This document shows, piece by piece, positions 21,949 to 34,219 of a DNA stretch of 64,000 nucleotides. This DNA comes from Pseudeuparius sepicola. Taxonomy: Eukaryota > Arthropoda > Insecta > Coleoptera > Anthribidae. The notes below the pieces were generated by a model that saw only the letters and a list, made by a program, of their open reading frames with translations, was not told the DNA's origin and made no database searches. The position numbers were made by a program, and so were the translations under genes. The stretch covers positions 46,623,223-46,687,222 of the forward strand of contig OY987303.1 in assembly GCA_963920635.1 (NCBI GenBank). Reading direction: 5' to 3'. Every line of letters starts with the position of its first letter. Position 1 is the first letter of the stretch.

Positions 21949-23975
21949 ACAAGGTGTTTCAAAATTTTTAGTGCCCCACTTAGGACTAATCACCCCTGTA
22001 AAATTTTTATTTATAGCTCGATTTTCATAAACTTTTTTTTGTTGGTTAGAGCTTAACAAATGGCATGAAATGCATAATTCAGGTGCCTCGTGCGTTAAGT
22101 TCATGGCCCACTGAGACGGTGTTTTAATGCTGAAATTTCGAGAAGTACTATTAGGGATTTTTTAGAGGAAAATTAATACCGGAGTATTATTCAGCGTTTT
22201 TCGAAACCCAAACATACCAATTTGCATTACCGTAGCTCTACAGGGTGTTTCAAAATTTTTAGTGCCCCACTTAAGGACTGATCACCCTTGTAAAATTTTT
22301 ATTTTTGCAGGAAGCAAGAATACTCTGTTTGTGATATGGAAGTAAAAATAAAAGTTAGTGCTCATAGTGCCCTATAAATTATCATATTCTTTCAAAGGGC
22401 CACATTATGTCTATAATTTTTAAATACATTTTCTGGCCAGTGTAGTAATTATACAGTGTGTCCCACTTAAGGACTGACCACCCCTGTAAAATTTTTATTT
22501 ATAGCTCGATTTTCATAAACTTTTTTTTGTTGGATAGAGCTTCAAAAATGGCATTAAATGCATAATTCAGGTGCCTCGTGCGTTAAATTCGTGGCCCATT
22601 GTGAGACGGTGTTTTAGTGCTGAAATTTCGAGAAGTACCTACTATTAGGGATCTTTTATAGGAAAATTAATGCTCGATTCTTATTTGGCGTTGTTGGAAA
22701 CCGAAACGTACCAATTTGCATTTACCGTAGCTCTACAGGGTGTTCCAAAAAATTTAAAAGGAGAAGTAAAGCCTGATTCTTATACGCAGTGAGATGTTCG
22801 AAAAAAAAAAAACCGTAACAATTTGTAATTAATTTTGTTAATTTCTGGTTTACACTAAAATATTCATGAGGAATTCATATTCTTTTAAAGAATTATTAGA
22901 AAACAAAGTTATTATTTTTCAATTATTAACATCGACAAATATAATAATAATAATAATAATTCTCACGCTCACAATACTCCAAACTAGGAGTACCCCAGAA
23001 GCAACCACATGCTTGTGCGGGGGAGAGGGGCAATTACTATTATTTTGTCTTCGTTGCCATTTAGATGAACAAACAACACAACATAACATAAACTCAAATT
23101 TCAGTCATTTCAATTAGTCCTCCATTTTGTAATACAAATTGGTACGTTTGGGTTTCCAACAACGTTTAATAAGAATCCGGCATTAATTTTCCTGTAAAAA
23201 ATCCCTAATAGTACTTCTCGAAATTTCAGCACTAAAACATAGTCTCAGTGGGCCATGAATTTATCGCACGAGGCACCTGAATTATGCATTTAATGCCATT
23301 ATTAAAGCTCTATCCAACAAAAAAAGTTTATGAAAATCGAGCTATAAATAAAAATTGTACAGGGACGGTCAGCTCGGTGGTCAGTCCTTAAGTGGGGCAC
23401 TAAAAATTTTGAAACACCCTGTAAAGATATGGTAATGGAAATTGGTAAGTATGGGTTTCGAAAAACGCTAAATAAGAATCCGGAATTAATTTTCCTCTAA
23501 GAAAATCCCTAATAATACTTCTCGAAATTTCAGCACTAAAACACCGTCTTGGTGGGCCATGAATTTAACGCACGAGGCACCTGAATTATGCATTTAATGC
23601 CATTTTTGAAGCTCTATCCAACAAAAAAAAGTTTATGAAAATCAAACTATAAATAAAATTTTACAGGGTTGGTCAGTCCTTAAGTGGGGCATTAAAATTT
23701 GTGAAGCACCCTGTAGAGCTAAGGTAATGTAAATTGGTAACGCTGAATAAGAATCCGGTATTAATTTTCCTCTAAAAAATCCCTAATAGTACTTCTCGAA
23801 ATTTCAGCACTAAAACACCGTCTCAGTGAGCCATGAACTTAACGTACGAGTCACATGAATTATGCATTTAATGCCATTTTTGAAGCTCTATCCAACAAAA
23901 AAAAGTTTCTGAAAATCGAGCTATAAATAAAAATTTTACACGGGTGGTCAGTCCTTAAGTGGGACACACTGTAGG
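21949..23975. repeat. Six-arm palindromic array of a roughly 290-bp unit
   Basis: Direct copies begin near 21949, 22238 (truncated) and 22450. Inverted copies end near 23425, 23715 and 23975. Each carries GGTGTTTCAAAATTTTTAGT-like ends, GATTTTCATAAACTTTTTTT, AATGCATAATTCAGGTGCCT and GAAATTTCGAGAAGTAC words. The centre (about 22745-23130) contains the SINE fragment. The array is non-coding. Confidence 0.75.
22941..23062 (-). mobile_element. SINE 3' fragment (third copy)
   Basis: On the minus strand it matches the last 120 bp of the SINE at 39597-40018, including GGAGTATTGTGAG and a terminal (ATT)n tail, and is 5'-truncated. It lies at the centre of the palindromic array, so it probably inserted there. 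Confidence 0.8.
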
Positions 23976-24591
23976 TAAATTGAAATTTGTTTGAAGGTGG
24001 GGCAAAAGATTATTGTTTTTTAAGCAGGCAACATTTTTTAGAAAATGTAAGGACAAATTCAGTTTAAATTAGGTATAATAAATTAAAAAATCATCATGCC
24101 TTTTTTCCTCGTTTTTTTTTTCTCAATGAAGCGCCTTATCTACGGCTCTGGTGAGGTGAACGGTAAACTTTTGGCTCAGGCAGGGCAACGCCTTGTCTGG
24201 CCCCACCTGGCTACGGCCCTGAAGCTAAGTTAGGGGTTGGTTTGTACATCCCCTTGCAGCCACATTTCAAGGTTGAAAAAATGTCACAATTTCATCATTT
24301 TCGTTTTTTTTTTTCAGAGCAGAGCAAATAAATAAAAACCATTTGTAACATACATTTTAGAGAGGTTCAACTTGGAGGGGGAAGCGTTTTGAGTAAAATA
24401 TTTAGAAGTGATTTAGAAATACCCTGTATATAGTTGGTGTTCGATTAACAAAAAGTTTGAAATCTACGTGTGAATATTTTGTCTTATATTTTTTACGCAC
24501 ACATTGTAAAAAATATGAAAAAGATTTACAACTTCATACGACGCCGTACGGCAAACAAATTGACTATCGACAACACCCGACTGTCCCCTAC

Positions 24592-24803
24592 CTTAAAGGT
24601 GATTGGTGTGCCTGGTTGTAGCGACCGTGCCGTCAGCCCCGTCAGCTGGGGCTGGCCGATGGCCGTCGCCGCCAGCTGCTGCCGCCCCGACCGCTGCAGC
24701 TGCGAGATGATTTGGAATTGGTGGCCGCCCTGCGAGACGGACACCGTCTGGGGCCGGACCTGCTGCTGAGAAGGAACCTTCGTGGCCGAGCTGACCGGAT
24801 GCG
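24592..24803 (-). CDS. Spt20: SPT20-like gene, exon with Gln-rich segment
   Basis: 212 bp, entered in phase 1 and left in phase 0 (AAG before GTAGGGG). It encodes AHPVSSATKVPSQQQ, then QFQIISQLQRSG and LTGLTARSLQPG, a Gln/Ser-rich segment typical of the disordered C-terminus of SPT20 proteins. The third codon positions are strikingly GC-rich compared with the upstream exons at 58 kb. A foldback element starts about 60 bp upstream of its acceptor. Confidence 0.75.
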
Positions 24804-24864
24804 CTGCGACAAGGAAGGGGAACCATTAGCGGGCGCATCGATTCAGCAGACATTCGGTGTATCT

Positions 24865-25460
24865 TGAGCACCCTTGTAAAATCCTTATTTGTAGATCGGT
24901 TTTGATAAACTTGTTTTTGTTATGTAGGTTTTCAAAATGCACATTCAATGAGTGGGTGACTATTCTTGATTGTAATCATGTAAAAGTATGGTCACTTTTA
25001 TGAGCTCATATTTCAAAAAGTACTATCAGGGATTTTTTTTCGAAAAAACACTACAAATTCTTGTTTAGGATCCCTTAAAATCTATTTGTACCAATTTTCA
25101 TTTTTCTATAAATAAGGATTTTTTAATTGTAGTAATTTATTATAGTTTTTTAACGTTACAAAAAATTTTTCTTAATCAATACTTAAAAAGTTGTAAAAAA
25201 GTTAAATTTCAATAATTTAATAATTATTTATTTTTTCGAATTTTAGAACAATGAAAATTGTCACAGGTGATAGGTCATGTGTGATCCTAAATAAAAATCT
25301 GCAGTAAGTTTTTTCTAAAATAAATCCCTAATAGTACTTTCTGAAATTTGACCAAAAATAAAGTTACCAACTTTCCTGAACGCACATTTTGAACACCAAC
25401 CCGACAAAAAAAGTTGATGAAAATCGGCCAACAAATAAAGATTTCACAAAAGTGGTTAAG
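24865..25460. repeat. Foldback element related to the 22-24 kb array
   Basis: Arms pair between a left part with CACCCTTGTAAAATCCTTAT and GATCGGTTTTGATAAACTTG and a right part with GTTGATGAAAATCGGCC and AAATCCCTAATAGTACTTTC. The wording resembles a diverged member of the 290-bp unit family. Confidence 0.6.
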
Positions 25461-25535
25461 TTCATAACATGGACCCACTATTATTATAGTTGAAAGCATT
25501 GTTGATATCATTAGCAAAAAATTATGTTAAGGCCG

Positions 25536-25609
25536 GTCCACACGCAACGATGTATTGTACGATTTGCATGCGCAAGTAAATCGTTACAGATAAATTGTTG
25601 CGTGTGGAC
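25536..25609. repeat. Short inverted-repeat element, 74 bp
   Basis: GTCCACACGCAACGAT (25536-25551) pairs with ATTGTTGCGTGTGGAC (25594-25609) with one mismatch. TTAAGGCCG precedes it, like the outer edge of some Harbinger-type elements. Confidence 0.55.
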
Positions 25610-25711
25610 AGCAGAACAAAAAAAAACAGAAAAAAATAAAACAGGCAAATATTGGTACTCGATAGTAGTTGAGATATGACTAGGTATTTTAATTCAGTTA
25701 GTTTTTTTATA

Positions 25712-26628
25712 CAGTGTCTGCCAGAAAGTTGGATACAAAGGGGAATTTTCTTTATTTGAAGTTTCTCAAAAACAAAAATATTCTTGATAAAAGTTGGTGC
25801 TTGTGCTTAAACTCAAAATCCACCCACAAAAATTTTGAAATTTCGATTCGTATACAGGGTAGGTTGAAAAATATGAAAATTTCTCAAGAGTAAAGTACCC
25901 CTATTTTTAGAACTACATCAGAGTGGCACTAAGAAAAGTTGTTTGGAATCTCAAGACAATGTCAAATATGAACTCACAGCCACCTACTCAAAAGAAAAAA
26001 AATTCACACTTTTCGCATTTTTTATTCATCACGCTGTATAATTTTTATAGTTAAATTCTCATTTATTAAATAACTCTTAAATTGTTGCTCTATTAAAATA
26101 TTTTTATGTTCCACAGATTAGATGCTATGTTATGTTTGAAATTGTAGGAGTATTTTACTTGGATACAAAAAAACGACAAACTTTGCAGAACTTTCAGTTA
26201 TTAAATGTTTTTAAGATGCTAGTTAAACGTAAACAAAAATCATTGGTATCGTACTGTCATGCTCGAAGATGTGCCTCAAAATACATATCTAACATTATGT
26301 ATTATACAGCGTGATGAGTAAAAAATGCGCAAGTGTGAATTTTTTTTTCTTTTGAGTAGGTGGCTGTGAATTCATATTTGACATTGTTTTGAGATTACAA
26401 ACAACTTTTCTTAGTGCCACTCTGATGTAGTTCTAAAAATAAGGGTACTTTACTCTTGAGGAATTTTCATATTTTTCAACCTACCCTGTATACGAATCGA
26501 AATTTCAAAATTTTTGCGGGTGGATTTTGAGTTTAAGCACAAGCACCAACTTTTATCAAGAATTTTTTTTTTGAGAAACTTCAAATAGAGAAAATTCCCA
26601 TTTGTATCCAACTTTCTGGCAGACAATG
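25712..26628. mobile_element. TA-flanked foldback element, 917 bp
   Basis: The ends CAGTGTCTGCCAGAAAGTTG and, complemented, CATTGTCTGCCAGAAAGTTG are inverted and flanked by TA (25710-25711, 26629-26630). The arms pair for about 350 bp, including CTTGATAAAAGTTGGTGCTT and TAGGTGGCTGTGA-type words. The loop contains no usable frame. Confidence 0.85.
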
Positions 26629-27884
26629 TATAAAATTTTATGCAAAATATTTGGTATGCCTCGCAGAAATGTCAACAATGGTTCTGACAGTCTTTGCGTA
26701 GCTTTGTCTATATTGGGCGCAGCTATCATAATAATGTAATACAACTTTCAAGAGAAGTACGACCAAAAATTGAATATGCAGGGTTGTTCATAACCTACTG
26801 CCATCATATATAAGCCAATGTGGCCCAGCTAATGAGATAAACCCAATTTCCTTGGTAATTTTAAAGATAAATTATTGATGGTTCAAAAACTTGTGTAGAA
26901 TTTTCTGAGGAATTCAAATATGACAGCAAGTTTAATATACAGAAGTTGTTAAAAAGTTATTTCAAAAAAATACCCTTTCCCAAAAAATTGTGAAGTTGAA
27001 CTTTAACCCGAAATATTAGTAATGAGTATAAGGGGAGTAACGAAGAATTGTTGGTTCTCATTTCCGACTTCCGGTTTGACCAGTCACATTTTTGAGACAC
27101 CCTGTATATTTGTTTATTTGGGTTCCTTTTGTTCTCCCAATTCATAATGTAAAAATTTTTAACCACAGGTGGGAAAAAATTGCTTAATATGAATCCGAAA
27201 TTAAAAAAATTCAAGTCAACCAAAAAAAAGGAAAAATATTTTTCAGATGTGTATTAAAGCCCCTTGTTGACGGCGCTTACCTGATCAGCTGTTAAACTCG
27301 CGCGACGAGGCTGCCTACCCAGAGGCCCGGAGTTGCCAATAGCCTAACATATTATGATAAATTTACTTTTTTTAACCTTCTCCCAGATATTTCAAAAAAT
27401 GTATGCATAGTCTAAGTGAATGGGCTCGTATACCACATTTTTTTATTTTTGCAATGGCTAGATATCGCCTTTAAATGTCCGGAAACACTAAAGAAAATTT
27501 TTTTTTCGCGGTAGTTTAGTTGCAAAATTGAGTTGAATACGTAATGAAATGGCTGTGACATAGTTAGCATTAATTTAAGAACCGGCGACGTCGCCTACTC
27601 CTCTCATCGTCTTCCGTCAAATAAAATAACCTGACATGGCCTGTTAACCTTTATAAATACAACCGCTATCAAACTATCAATAGTTAAATTACGAAGATAT
27701 AATTCAAAGTCTTGAACCACAATAATATATATACTTTGAGTTTCCCCACAACCTTTTTCATAATATCAATAGTTGTCTGAAAACGTTTCTACTTGCGAAG
27801 ATTATCAGCCCTTTGCGCAATGCGTTAGCAGAAAATAAGCAAGTGATCTTTAGTTATTTACTAGTTTGCGCGTCGTTATAATAG

Positions 27885-28600
27885 TCATGGAGGTTGTTCG
27901 TTCCCTCTTGTGAAAACTCCAGCAGAAACTCTGGAAAATTGTTTTTATCGACACCGACGAAATTCGCCGAAAACGGTGGTTGGAAACAGTTGGTCTTCCA
28001 ATGAAGAAAACGTTTTTGTATTGTTGCGAAGACGATTTCAACGTAAGTACATATTATCTGTTATAGATAGTTTGAAGCACTTTTACTTCCTTTTTTAATA
28101 CTTACTTACTGTCTTGGGGTTATAAGACTACATCTACCTGAATGTAATAAACCTCAAAATAACCCGTTAATAATTTTTATTACATATAGAGATAAAGTTT
28201 ATAATAATATTAAGTATATTATATAGTTTATATTATTGTACTCGTAAATCAATTCTGTTCATTATAAATTCAAAATTTTATTTCATATTTAAGTTCTTAC
28301 TTACCTATTCGAGCAACTTTTATTGCAATAATTTTTGTATAAGAATAGTAAGATACATTTTTCTTTTTTTTTTAGCTTGAGCCTGATGGTAAGAATTGGA
28401 TGTTTTTCAAAACTGTGGGATGCAAGATTATCTTGAAAAAGGAAGTTGTGCCTCAGCGCTACATAAAAAGCAAACGAATTGCTTCCCTTCCAATTCATGT
28501 AGAGAGGATAATAAGACGAATTCGAGAATTTGCAACACTCAATATACATTCGAGGGTAAACCATCAATTAATATACCTTTTAGATCACATAATGGTTATT
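27885..28600 (+). pseudogene. Internally deleted THAP-DDE4 transposase
   Basis: Exon 1 (to 28042) encodes a THAP-like zinc-finger half (RRKRWLETVGLP, KTFLYCCEDDFN). A GT-AG intron (28043-28375) joins in phase 0 to LEPDGKNWMFFKTVGCKI and ILKKEVVPQRYI, the THAP C-terminal pattern. The frame then passes directly into IASLPIHVERIIRRIREFAT, the C-terminal helix of DDE_Tnp_4 transposases. The catalytic centre is therefore missing by deletion. The 5' end is frame-shifted and a stop falls near 28600. Kolobok-type and related elements combine these domains; an AATAAA lies near 28669. Confidence 0.65.
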
Positions 28601-28784
28601 GTGTGAGGCCTTTAATTTTATGAAATATATCTAAGTTAAATAGTTAAGTTGTATTGTAAATTATTGCTCAATAAACTGTAAATTATGTTGTGTTCATTCT
28701 TTCCCTAATTGGTTACCTTTTTATAGTAAAGTTTGAATAATAATTCATGTCTAAAGTGATATTTTCATTTCCTTTTTGTTAATG

Positions 28785-28975
28785 ACAAATACTCAGAACC
28801 TAAAAAGAAGAAACGTTCCACAATCATAGCAGAGAGACCGGAGAGGCAGGCAGGGACGTAAACCCACGGCTTCGATTGGACGGCGAATCCCGCGCGGGAC
28901 GGACGTGAGGCCGCGAAGCGGCAGCATGGCCGACTCCCGGAGGTCCCCCCGAGTTTAATAAACGAACACACCATT
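28785..28975. other. CpG-dense, GC-rich island of unknown origin
   Basis: The stretch around 28840-28960 is far richer in G, C and CG than its surroundings (CGCGCGGGACGG, GCCGCGAAGCGGCAG). I see no convincing frame, tRNA box or known repeat end. Confidence 0.4.
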
Positions 28976-29034
28976 TCCAATTCCACATAATATGGCAGAT
29001 TGTTCGATGTCGCCTTCACTAATCCTTGCTCCAT

Positions 29035-30460
29035 ACTTTGAAAAGTTCGATTTGCTATGTAAAAGACTATTCAAATAATAACACAAACTTGCAGTGCAAA
29101 TTTGAACTGTATAAGTAAGTTCTCACACGTCAAACGTTGAGTGTCAAATGAATCGTCGTAAATAAGCAGTATTGCCAAACTTGCATGGCCGTTTACCTGG
29201 CGACCGGGGTCGTATAGAATGTATTAATTTAATTATAATATTTTTGTTAATTACCATGATCTGCATTGAAATTATATTGAAAGATATTAACAATAATAAA
29301 TTCTTGTAATAAAAATTACAACAGGTATTTAATAATAGCATAATATGCTAACAAACTATATCAGAATTCCAGTAAAATTTATGAAATACCCTTGTATAAG
29401 CAAGGGCAACTACGTCACAACCTCTGGTGCGAAAGTATTATTTATAAAATTACAGCTAATCTAAAGCAAATATAAAAAAAATGAAAGACACGGGTCGATT
29501 TTTTTCTCATTTTCTACTGATAGATAAAAAAATTAATATTTTTGTCTGAAGTATACGAGCCTATTTATAACCTTTTTGATTTTTAAATATCAATCAACAG
29601 TAATTAGTGGGTATGTAGGAGGAAAGGGAGCTCTTAGTTTCCCACAATGGATGCACGTTGTTTATGGAGACTGTAGTAGCAGACAAAACCGAAAATTAAG
29701 CACAAAATGTGGAAATATACATAAAAACTAAAACACTCTATCACTGTTTACTTTCAACTTCAATAAGTTCATGGCTTCGCGAATCGCGGAAAGCTTTACA
29801 TGCCACAGTCCACACACCTGTACTCAACATATTGACAAGCCACAGTCGGTATTGTTCCTTCCTACCGCATGTTACTGCCATCACCCGGCCATTGCTTTTG
29901 TTTTGGGAATTGTTATTAAACTGCAATTAGTTCACATGAACGAAACTCAGGGGTTCTAAACTCACTTTAAGGTAGGACTGAAACGAACTGTGACACTTTT
30001 TTAACAATACCTTGAAGTAATTTTACTGATATGAATTAGCTGCGGTTGAATAACTGTGCACAGAAACTATCATCCTACTTTCCAAGATGAGTGGAGCCAT
30101 CTATCCGGTGGTGTCTGAACTTGCCCTCCCATATAAGTAATATAGTAATCTGCAATTATTGAATTACCAGCACATCTGATGCGCTAAGTCTCTGACTGCC
30201 AACGGCGTTAGCACCCAGTGGCCGGCTAGCCAGTAAACTAAACAATCATGTCATAATAACCACTCTCAGGCAGTTATGTTGCTTAGAAAAAACAATAAAA
30301 AATGAAAACATGCAAAATATGGATCGCGGTAGGCGTCGTTACGCGTTGCCGGTAGCAATATTCTCGTGCAATTTAAAAATTGTGATACAAATGTGTGTGT
30401 GGAAATTTGCGAAAAGAACTCAAGCAAATGCTGTTGCTTATGATGTGAAAAAAAGTGATT
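29035..30460. other. No gene recognised
   Basis: AT-rich non-coding DNA between the GC-rich island and the right arm of the wide inverted repeat. Short open frames overlap on both strands but carry no domain. Confidence 0.4.
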
Positions 30461-31490
30461 TTTTTGAAATGACTTTTTAACAACTCCCTGTATATTAAAC
30501 TTGATGTCATATTTGAATTCCTCAGAAAATTCTACATAAGTTTTGTTGTTTTTTTTCCTTCGATAAAATTAGACTGCTTCCATTTCTTCAGCGGTTTATT
30601 TTCCAGTAGACGTTACAAATATGCGGCGGTCGCTTCGGCCATTACAGAACTCTTGTCAAGTCTAGTACCAACTGACATTTCATAACAATGGCGCGAAAAT
30701 ACAATTCAACAATACTTTGACCTAAACAAGTTTAGTTTTTGAACCATCAATTTATCTTTAAAATTAACAAGAAAATTGGTTTTATCATGTTACCTAGGTA
30801 ACTGGGACACCCTGTACTACACTCTATTCAATCAAAATGCAAGTTGGGCATAAACACTTACACGATGGAAACACGTGTACAATTCTGAGGACTAATAGGG
30901 GACAGGGCCGCATTAAGGACGATCTCTATGAATTTTATAATATAAAATATTAAAATAATATGCCCCAGTATTAAGAACTTTAAAAACAAACTTTTATGGC
31001 ACACCTAGTCATTCACTTACCTGCAAATTTCTACTATTAACACAAATCGTAGCTCCAACAATTAATAAACAGCGAAAGAATTATATCGGAAAACATTAAA
31101 AGTCCACTTGCAACTCACTCAATACACCTCTGTAATAAATAACGACTCGCTGAACTCACCTGCCGGCCAATAGCAAGCCGATCACGTGCTAGCCATGCAA
31201 CAACTTTTGTTTATCTTTTACTTGCGTTTAGTTTGAATAGAGTCTGGTATTTTAATTTTCAGACTACTATCAAATGGCTTAGCAGGATTAGGACAAATTA
31301 TAACTTGCAAGGTTGCAATTTTCTTGACAAAAGAAAAAAACAACGATATTTGAAGAAATTTTCTAAAACTTGTGACCTTGGTTTTTGCTTAAACAAGTCC
31401 ATAACCTCAATCCTTGTCTACAAAATTCCCGCTTTTCTATGTCTGTGCTAAGATGAGTACATTTCTAAATGATTACCAGAAGCGACTTAC

Positions 31491-31685
31491 CAAAGTTTGA
31501 GGTACCGGCACTGGTCAAGACAACTTTCTGGCCCTCGACTGCTTCTGAACTAATTCCCGCTTGCGACGCCGTAGTTGAAGTTTGAGTGGAGGTAGTCACG
31601 GGCGTGGATACCAGCAGGCTTGCCGGATGCCCGTGTATGTTCCCTGATGAAACGCTCAGGGAGAGGGAGATGGGTTGACTAAAAC
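31491..31685 (-). CDS. Spt20: SPT20-like gene, Ser/Thr-rich exon
   Basis: 195 bp with phase-1 ends on both sides (acceptor CGCAG before GTTTTAG; donor TTTG before GTAAGT). It encodes FSQPISLSLSVSSGNIHGHP, a run rich in Ser and Thr (TPVTTSTQTSTTAS), and EGQKVVLTSAGTSNF. This is a disordered linker region of the coactivator subunit. It joins the upstream exon as VQVAG-FSQPI without a frame break. Confidence 0.8.
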
Positions 31686-31699
31686 CTGCGAGCAAAGAA

Positions 31700-32784
31700 A
31701 ACTTGCTGATTAAAAATATTAATTTTCCAATTCAGTTTGGAACACTCAAAATACAGGATGAAGAAGAAAGCCAAATGTATAAGTTGAAAATTTAAGTCAA
31801 TCCCCAGACAGATATAATCGATTTTGTGAAATCCTAGAAAATTATAGTGCACTTTTTTGTTCTATACAAAATTATGATTATAATTAAGAAAAAATCGAGC
31901 TGAGTTAATTCATTTTGGACATACGGTGAATCAAAGTTTGACCTTGAATGCTTGAAAATCACTGAAAAATATAATTCTCTCTTTTTAACGACTCAGATGA
32001 GGAAACTACAGATTTTATTTATACTTTCGACAAAATGAGCCCAAATTGAATTCCCTATCATTAATAGAATCGAAGATTGGATCTCTAGGCATAAAAATCA
32101 TGCTTCTTGCAAAAAATGCATCGCATTGTATTAAACAATTGTAATACATAGCACAAGTCTCTTTCCTTCTGTATCCTTAGTTGTAATGGTCGAGATCAAC
32201 AGTCAACGTGGCGGAGTAGTAGGGAAATTCAGAATGAAGCAGGAAAAAAAGGAATCAATTTATAAAAATGGCATAACTGCCCAACTTTTATGTAGAGAAA
32301 CAAATAATTCATACGTGAAAATCTAAGAAACTGATATTTTACATTATCAGAAGAAAATTTGTGTAGATATGAAGTCGCTGCCACGTGACCTAAAAGGCAT
32401 TGGGTCGGCCATATTTCTTTGATCAGCTGTTGTGTCACTGCTGGGCCTTTTTAGTAGATTTAGCAAGTTTTAGGTGATTTTGCATATTTATGCCTGTTTA
32501 GTCATAATTCCTACTACAATCATAGTTTTGTAAACAATGGCTGGTGTAAACTGAGTGCACCAGCAGAAGTGATAAATAACAGTAATAGACGTATCAGAGT
32601 TTCTTACAGAATCCTGGGTCAGCGAAACTTCTCTTTCCAAGCTTTCGTCCTATGCAATACAGACACAGTAAATTTGGCGCAGCTTTAAAATGGCTATGGC
32701 GAGTGACACTGCCATTCACAATACATTGCATACATCTGCAGTTTTACGCTTTTCTTAAGAAAATGTATGGAAATATGCCGTGTG
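31700..32784. other. Intron DNA, nothing recognised
   Basis: Intron upstream (in gene direction) of the Ser/Thr-rich exon. AT-rich, with no complete repeat or open frame that I can support. Confidence 0.4.
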
Positions 32785-33009
32785 AACTTGTCAAATTAGA
32801 GGGACATAACAGACAAATATTTTATTTTATTTTGGATATTAAATTCGTTGTAACAGACATATTTGCATGTTTTTATTTTATAAAAGATTCTGCAGCAATG
32901 CTGTTTTAACATTAAACCACCGTGTAAATTTGTTTCGTCGTGTGGCGCCAGTGGCGATCGCTTGAAACAGCACTATGCACAGGTCTTTAATATAGTGTTG
33001 GTCCAGGTC
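32785..33009 (+). repeat. Partial copy of the 59.2-60.1 kb element
   Basis: It matches the right 220 bp of the element at 59227-60080 through TTAAATTCGTTGTAA, GTCGTGTGGCGCCAGTGGCG and GTCTTTAATATAGTGTTGG. The left end is missing. Confidence 0.75.
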
Positions 33010-33794
33010 AAGCATATTATTCGATACAGCCAGGTTAGAAGAAGAAGAAATCGTGGAACGACTGACATAGCCCAAAAAATAGGAAATACTATTGTGACGT
33101 GTATTTTTAAAAATCGCTCAAATTGGCGGCAAAACAAAAAGTGGATTTTATCTCTAACAGAGCTCCAAAATAAAATATAACATGTATTACAAAATATTGA
33201 TGGTAAAGAGAATTCTGTAGCACTAAATTTGAAAAACTGTCAACTTCCCTATTACGTATTCGCGTCGACATGGGTCCCCTACTCCTTCGAGCTCCTCGCA
33301 ACTGCTGACGCTGACTCTATGGGGGGTTTCAGGGTTGTTTACTTTGACAATATGTTTTGCAAAGTATTCCATATTATGAATTATTACGAATTAAATTAAT
33401 TAAGTAGTATAGTCTTCATTATCACCTACTCGAAGAAGTTGAAGAATCAATAAAGAGTTCTGGTTCACTGCTATCAGTGCACAAAGGGAAAGGGGAAATT
33501 GATTCTTCAAGAAACACCCTTTTTCTTCTTATTAAATGCATGTTTTGTTCATCTCTGATGAAATTTTTAATTTTGACACCACAGATTACATAAGATTGAC
33601 ACATTGTTGACACGATAAAACACAACCTCAACTTCGGAATTTTGTAAGCGCACTTACGACCAGTCCGAATCGAATCACCATCATTCAGTGTATCAGCAAA
33701 CTAACAAATCAGACCGGTCGTTAGCGACCTGAGCACTGTGAACAGTGGCAGTGCGATTCGGACCATGACCTTACTACCGTACATACATGCAATG
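33010..33794. other. No gene recognised; small inverted repeat near 33655-33770
   Basis: The stretch includes short inverted words (GACCAGTCCGAATCG and CGATTCGGACCATGACC), perhaps a tiny foldback, immediately 5' of the decayed LINE. Nothing else is supported. Confidence 0.35.
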
Positions 33795-34219
33795 ATATAT
33801 AACAGAAATTACTACAGAAATAAATATAAGAAATATAAAGACCCAGACGATCTATCAACCTACAACAGTTAAGAAATAATATGACCTCGGCAATTCGGTG
33901 GAAACTTAAAGCTTATTTCAACAAAATTCCTATATCTAACAAAAAACCAAAGTCTCAGTGCTTACCCGATAACCTAGCAGATGCTAATAAAATGAACGAA
34001 CAGTTTGTAAATTCAGTAGCGAAATTTCCTGTCGATGCTAACCTATTAAATTTAAACAAATAGTATCAATATTCTAACACTAAACTTATGCTTGCCTTTC
34101 TTACTTCCCTTCTTAAAGCATGTTATTAACTTCTGTTTAACAAACTCAGATTGCCCATATTGTTGGAAAAAAAAAAGCGAAAGTTATCCCCTTGCTTAAA
34201 GTACAAAACCCTGAACATA

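Larger units (their letters stand above)
21702..24221. mobile_element. hAT-like element, 2.5 kb, with 8-bp target duplication
   Basis: The ends CAGGGCCATAGCCAGGCGG and, complemented, CAGGGCCGTAGCCAGGTGG are inverted with two mismatches. The flanks AAGCTAGG (21694-21701) and AAGCTAAG (24222-24229) are an 8-bp duplication with one mismatch, the hAT hallmark. No transposase remains; the interior holds the palindromic array and a SINE fragment. Confidence 0.7.
26784..30832. repeat. Widely spaced inverted repeat, about 4 kb overall
   Basis: The arm at 26784-26972 pairs with the arm at about 30463-30832 through GATGGTTCAAAAAC, TTCTGAGGAATTCAAATATG and TTAATATACA-type words. The outer edges resemble CAGGGTTG and CACCCTGTA. 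The 3.5 kb between them holds the THAP/DDE4 remnant and other DNA. It is either one large element or two halves separated by later insertions. Confidence 0.5.
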
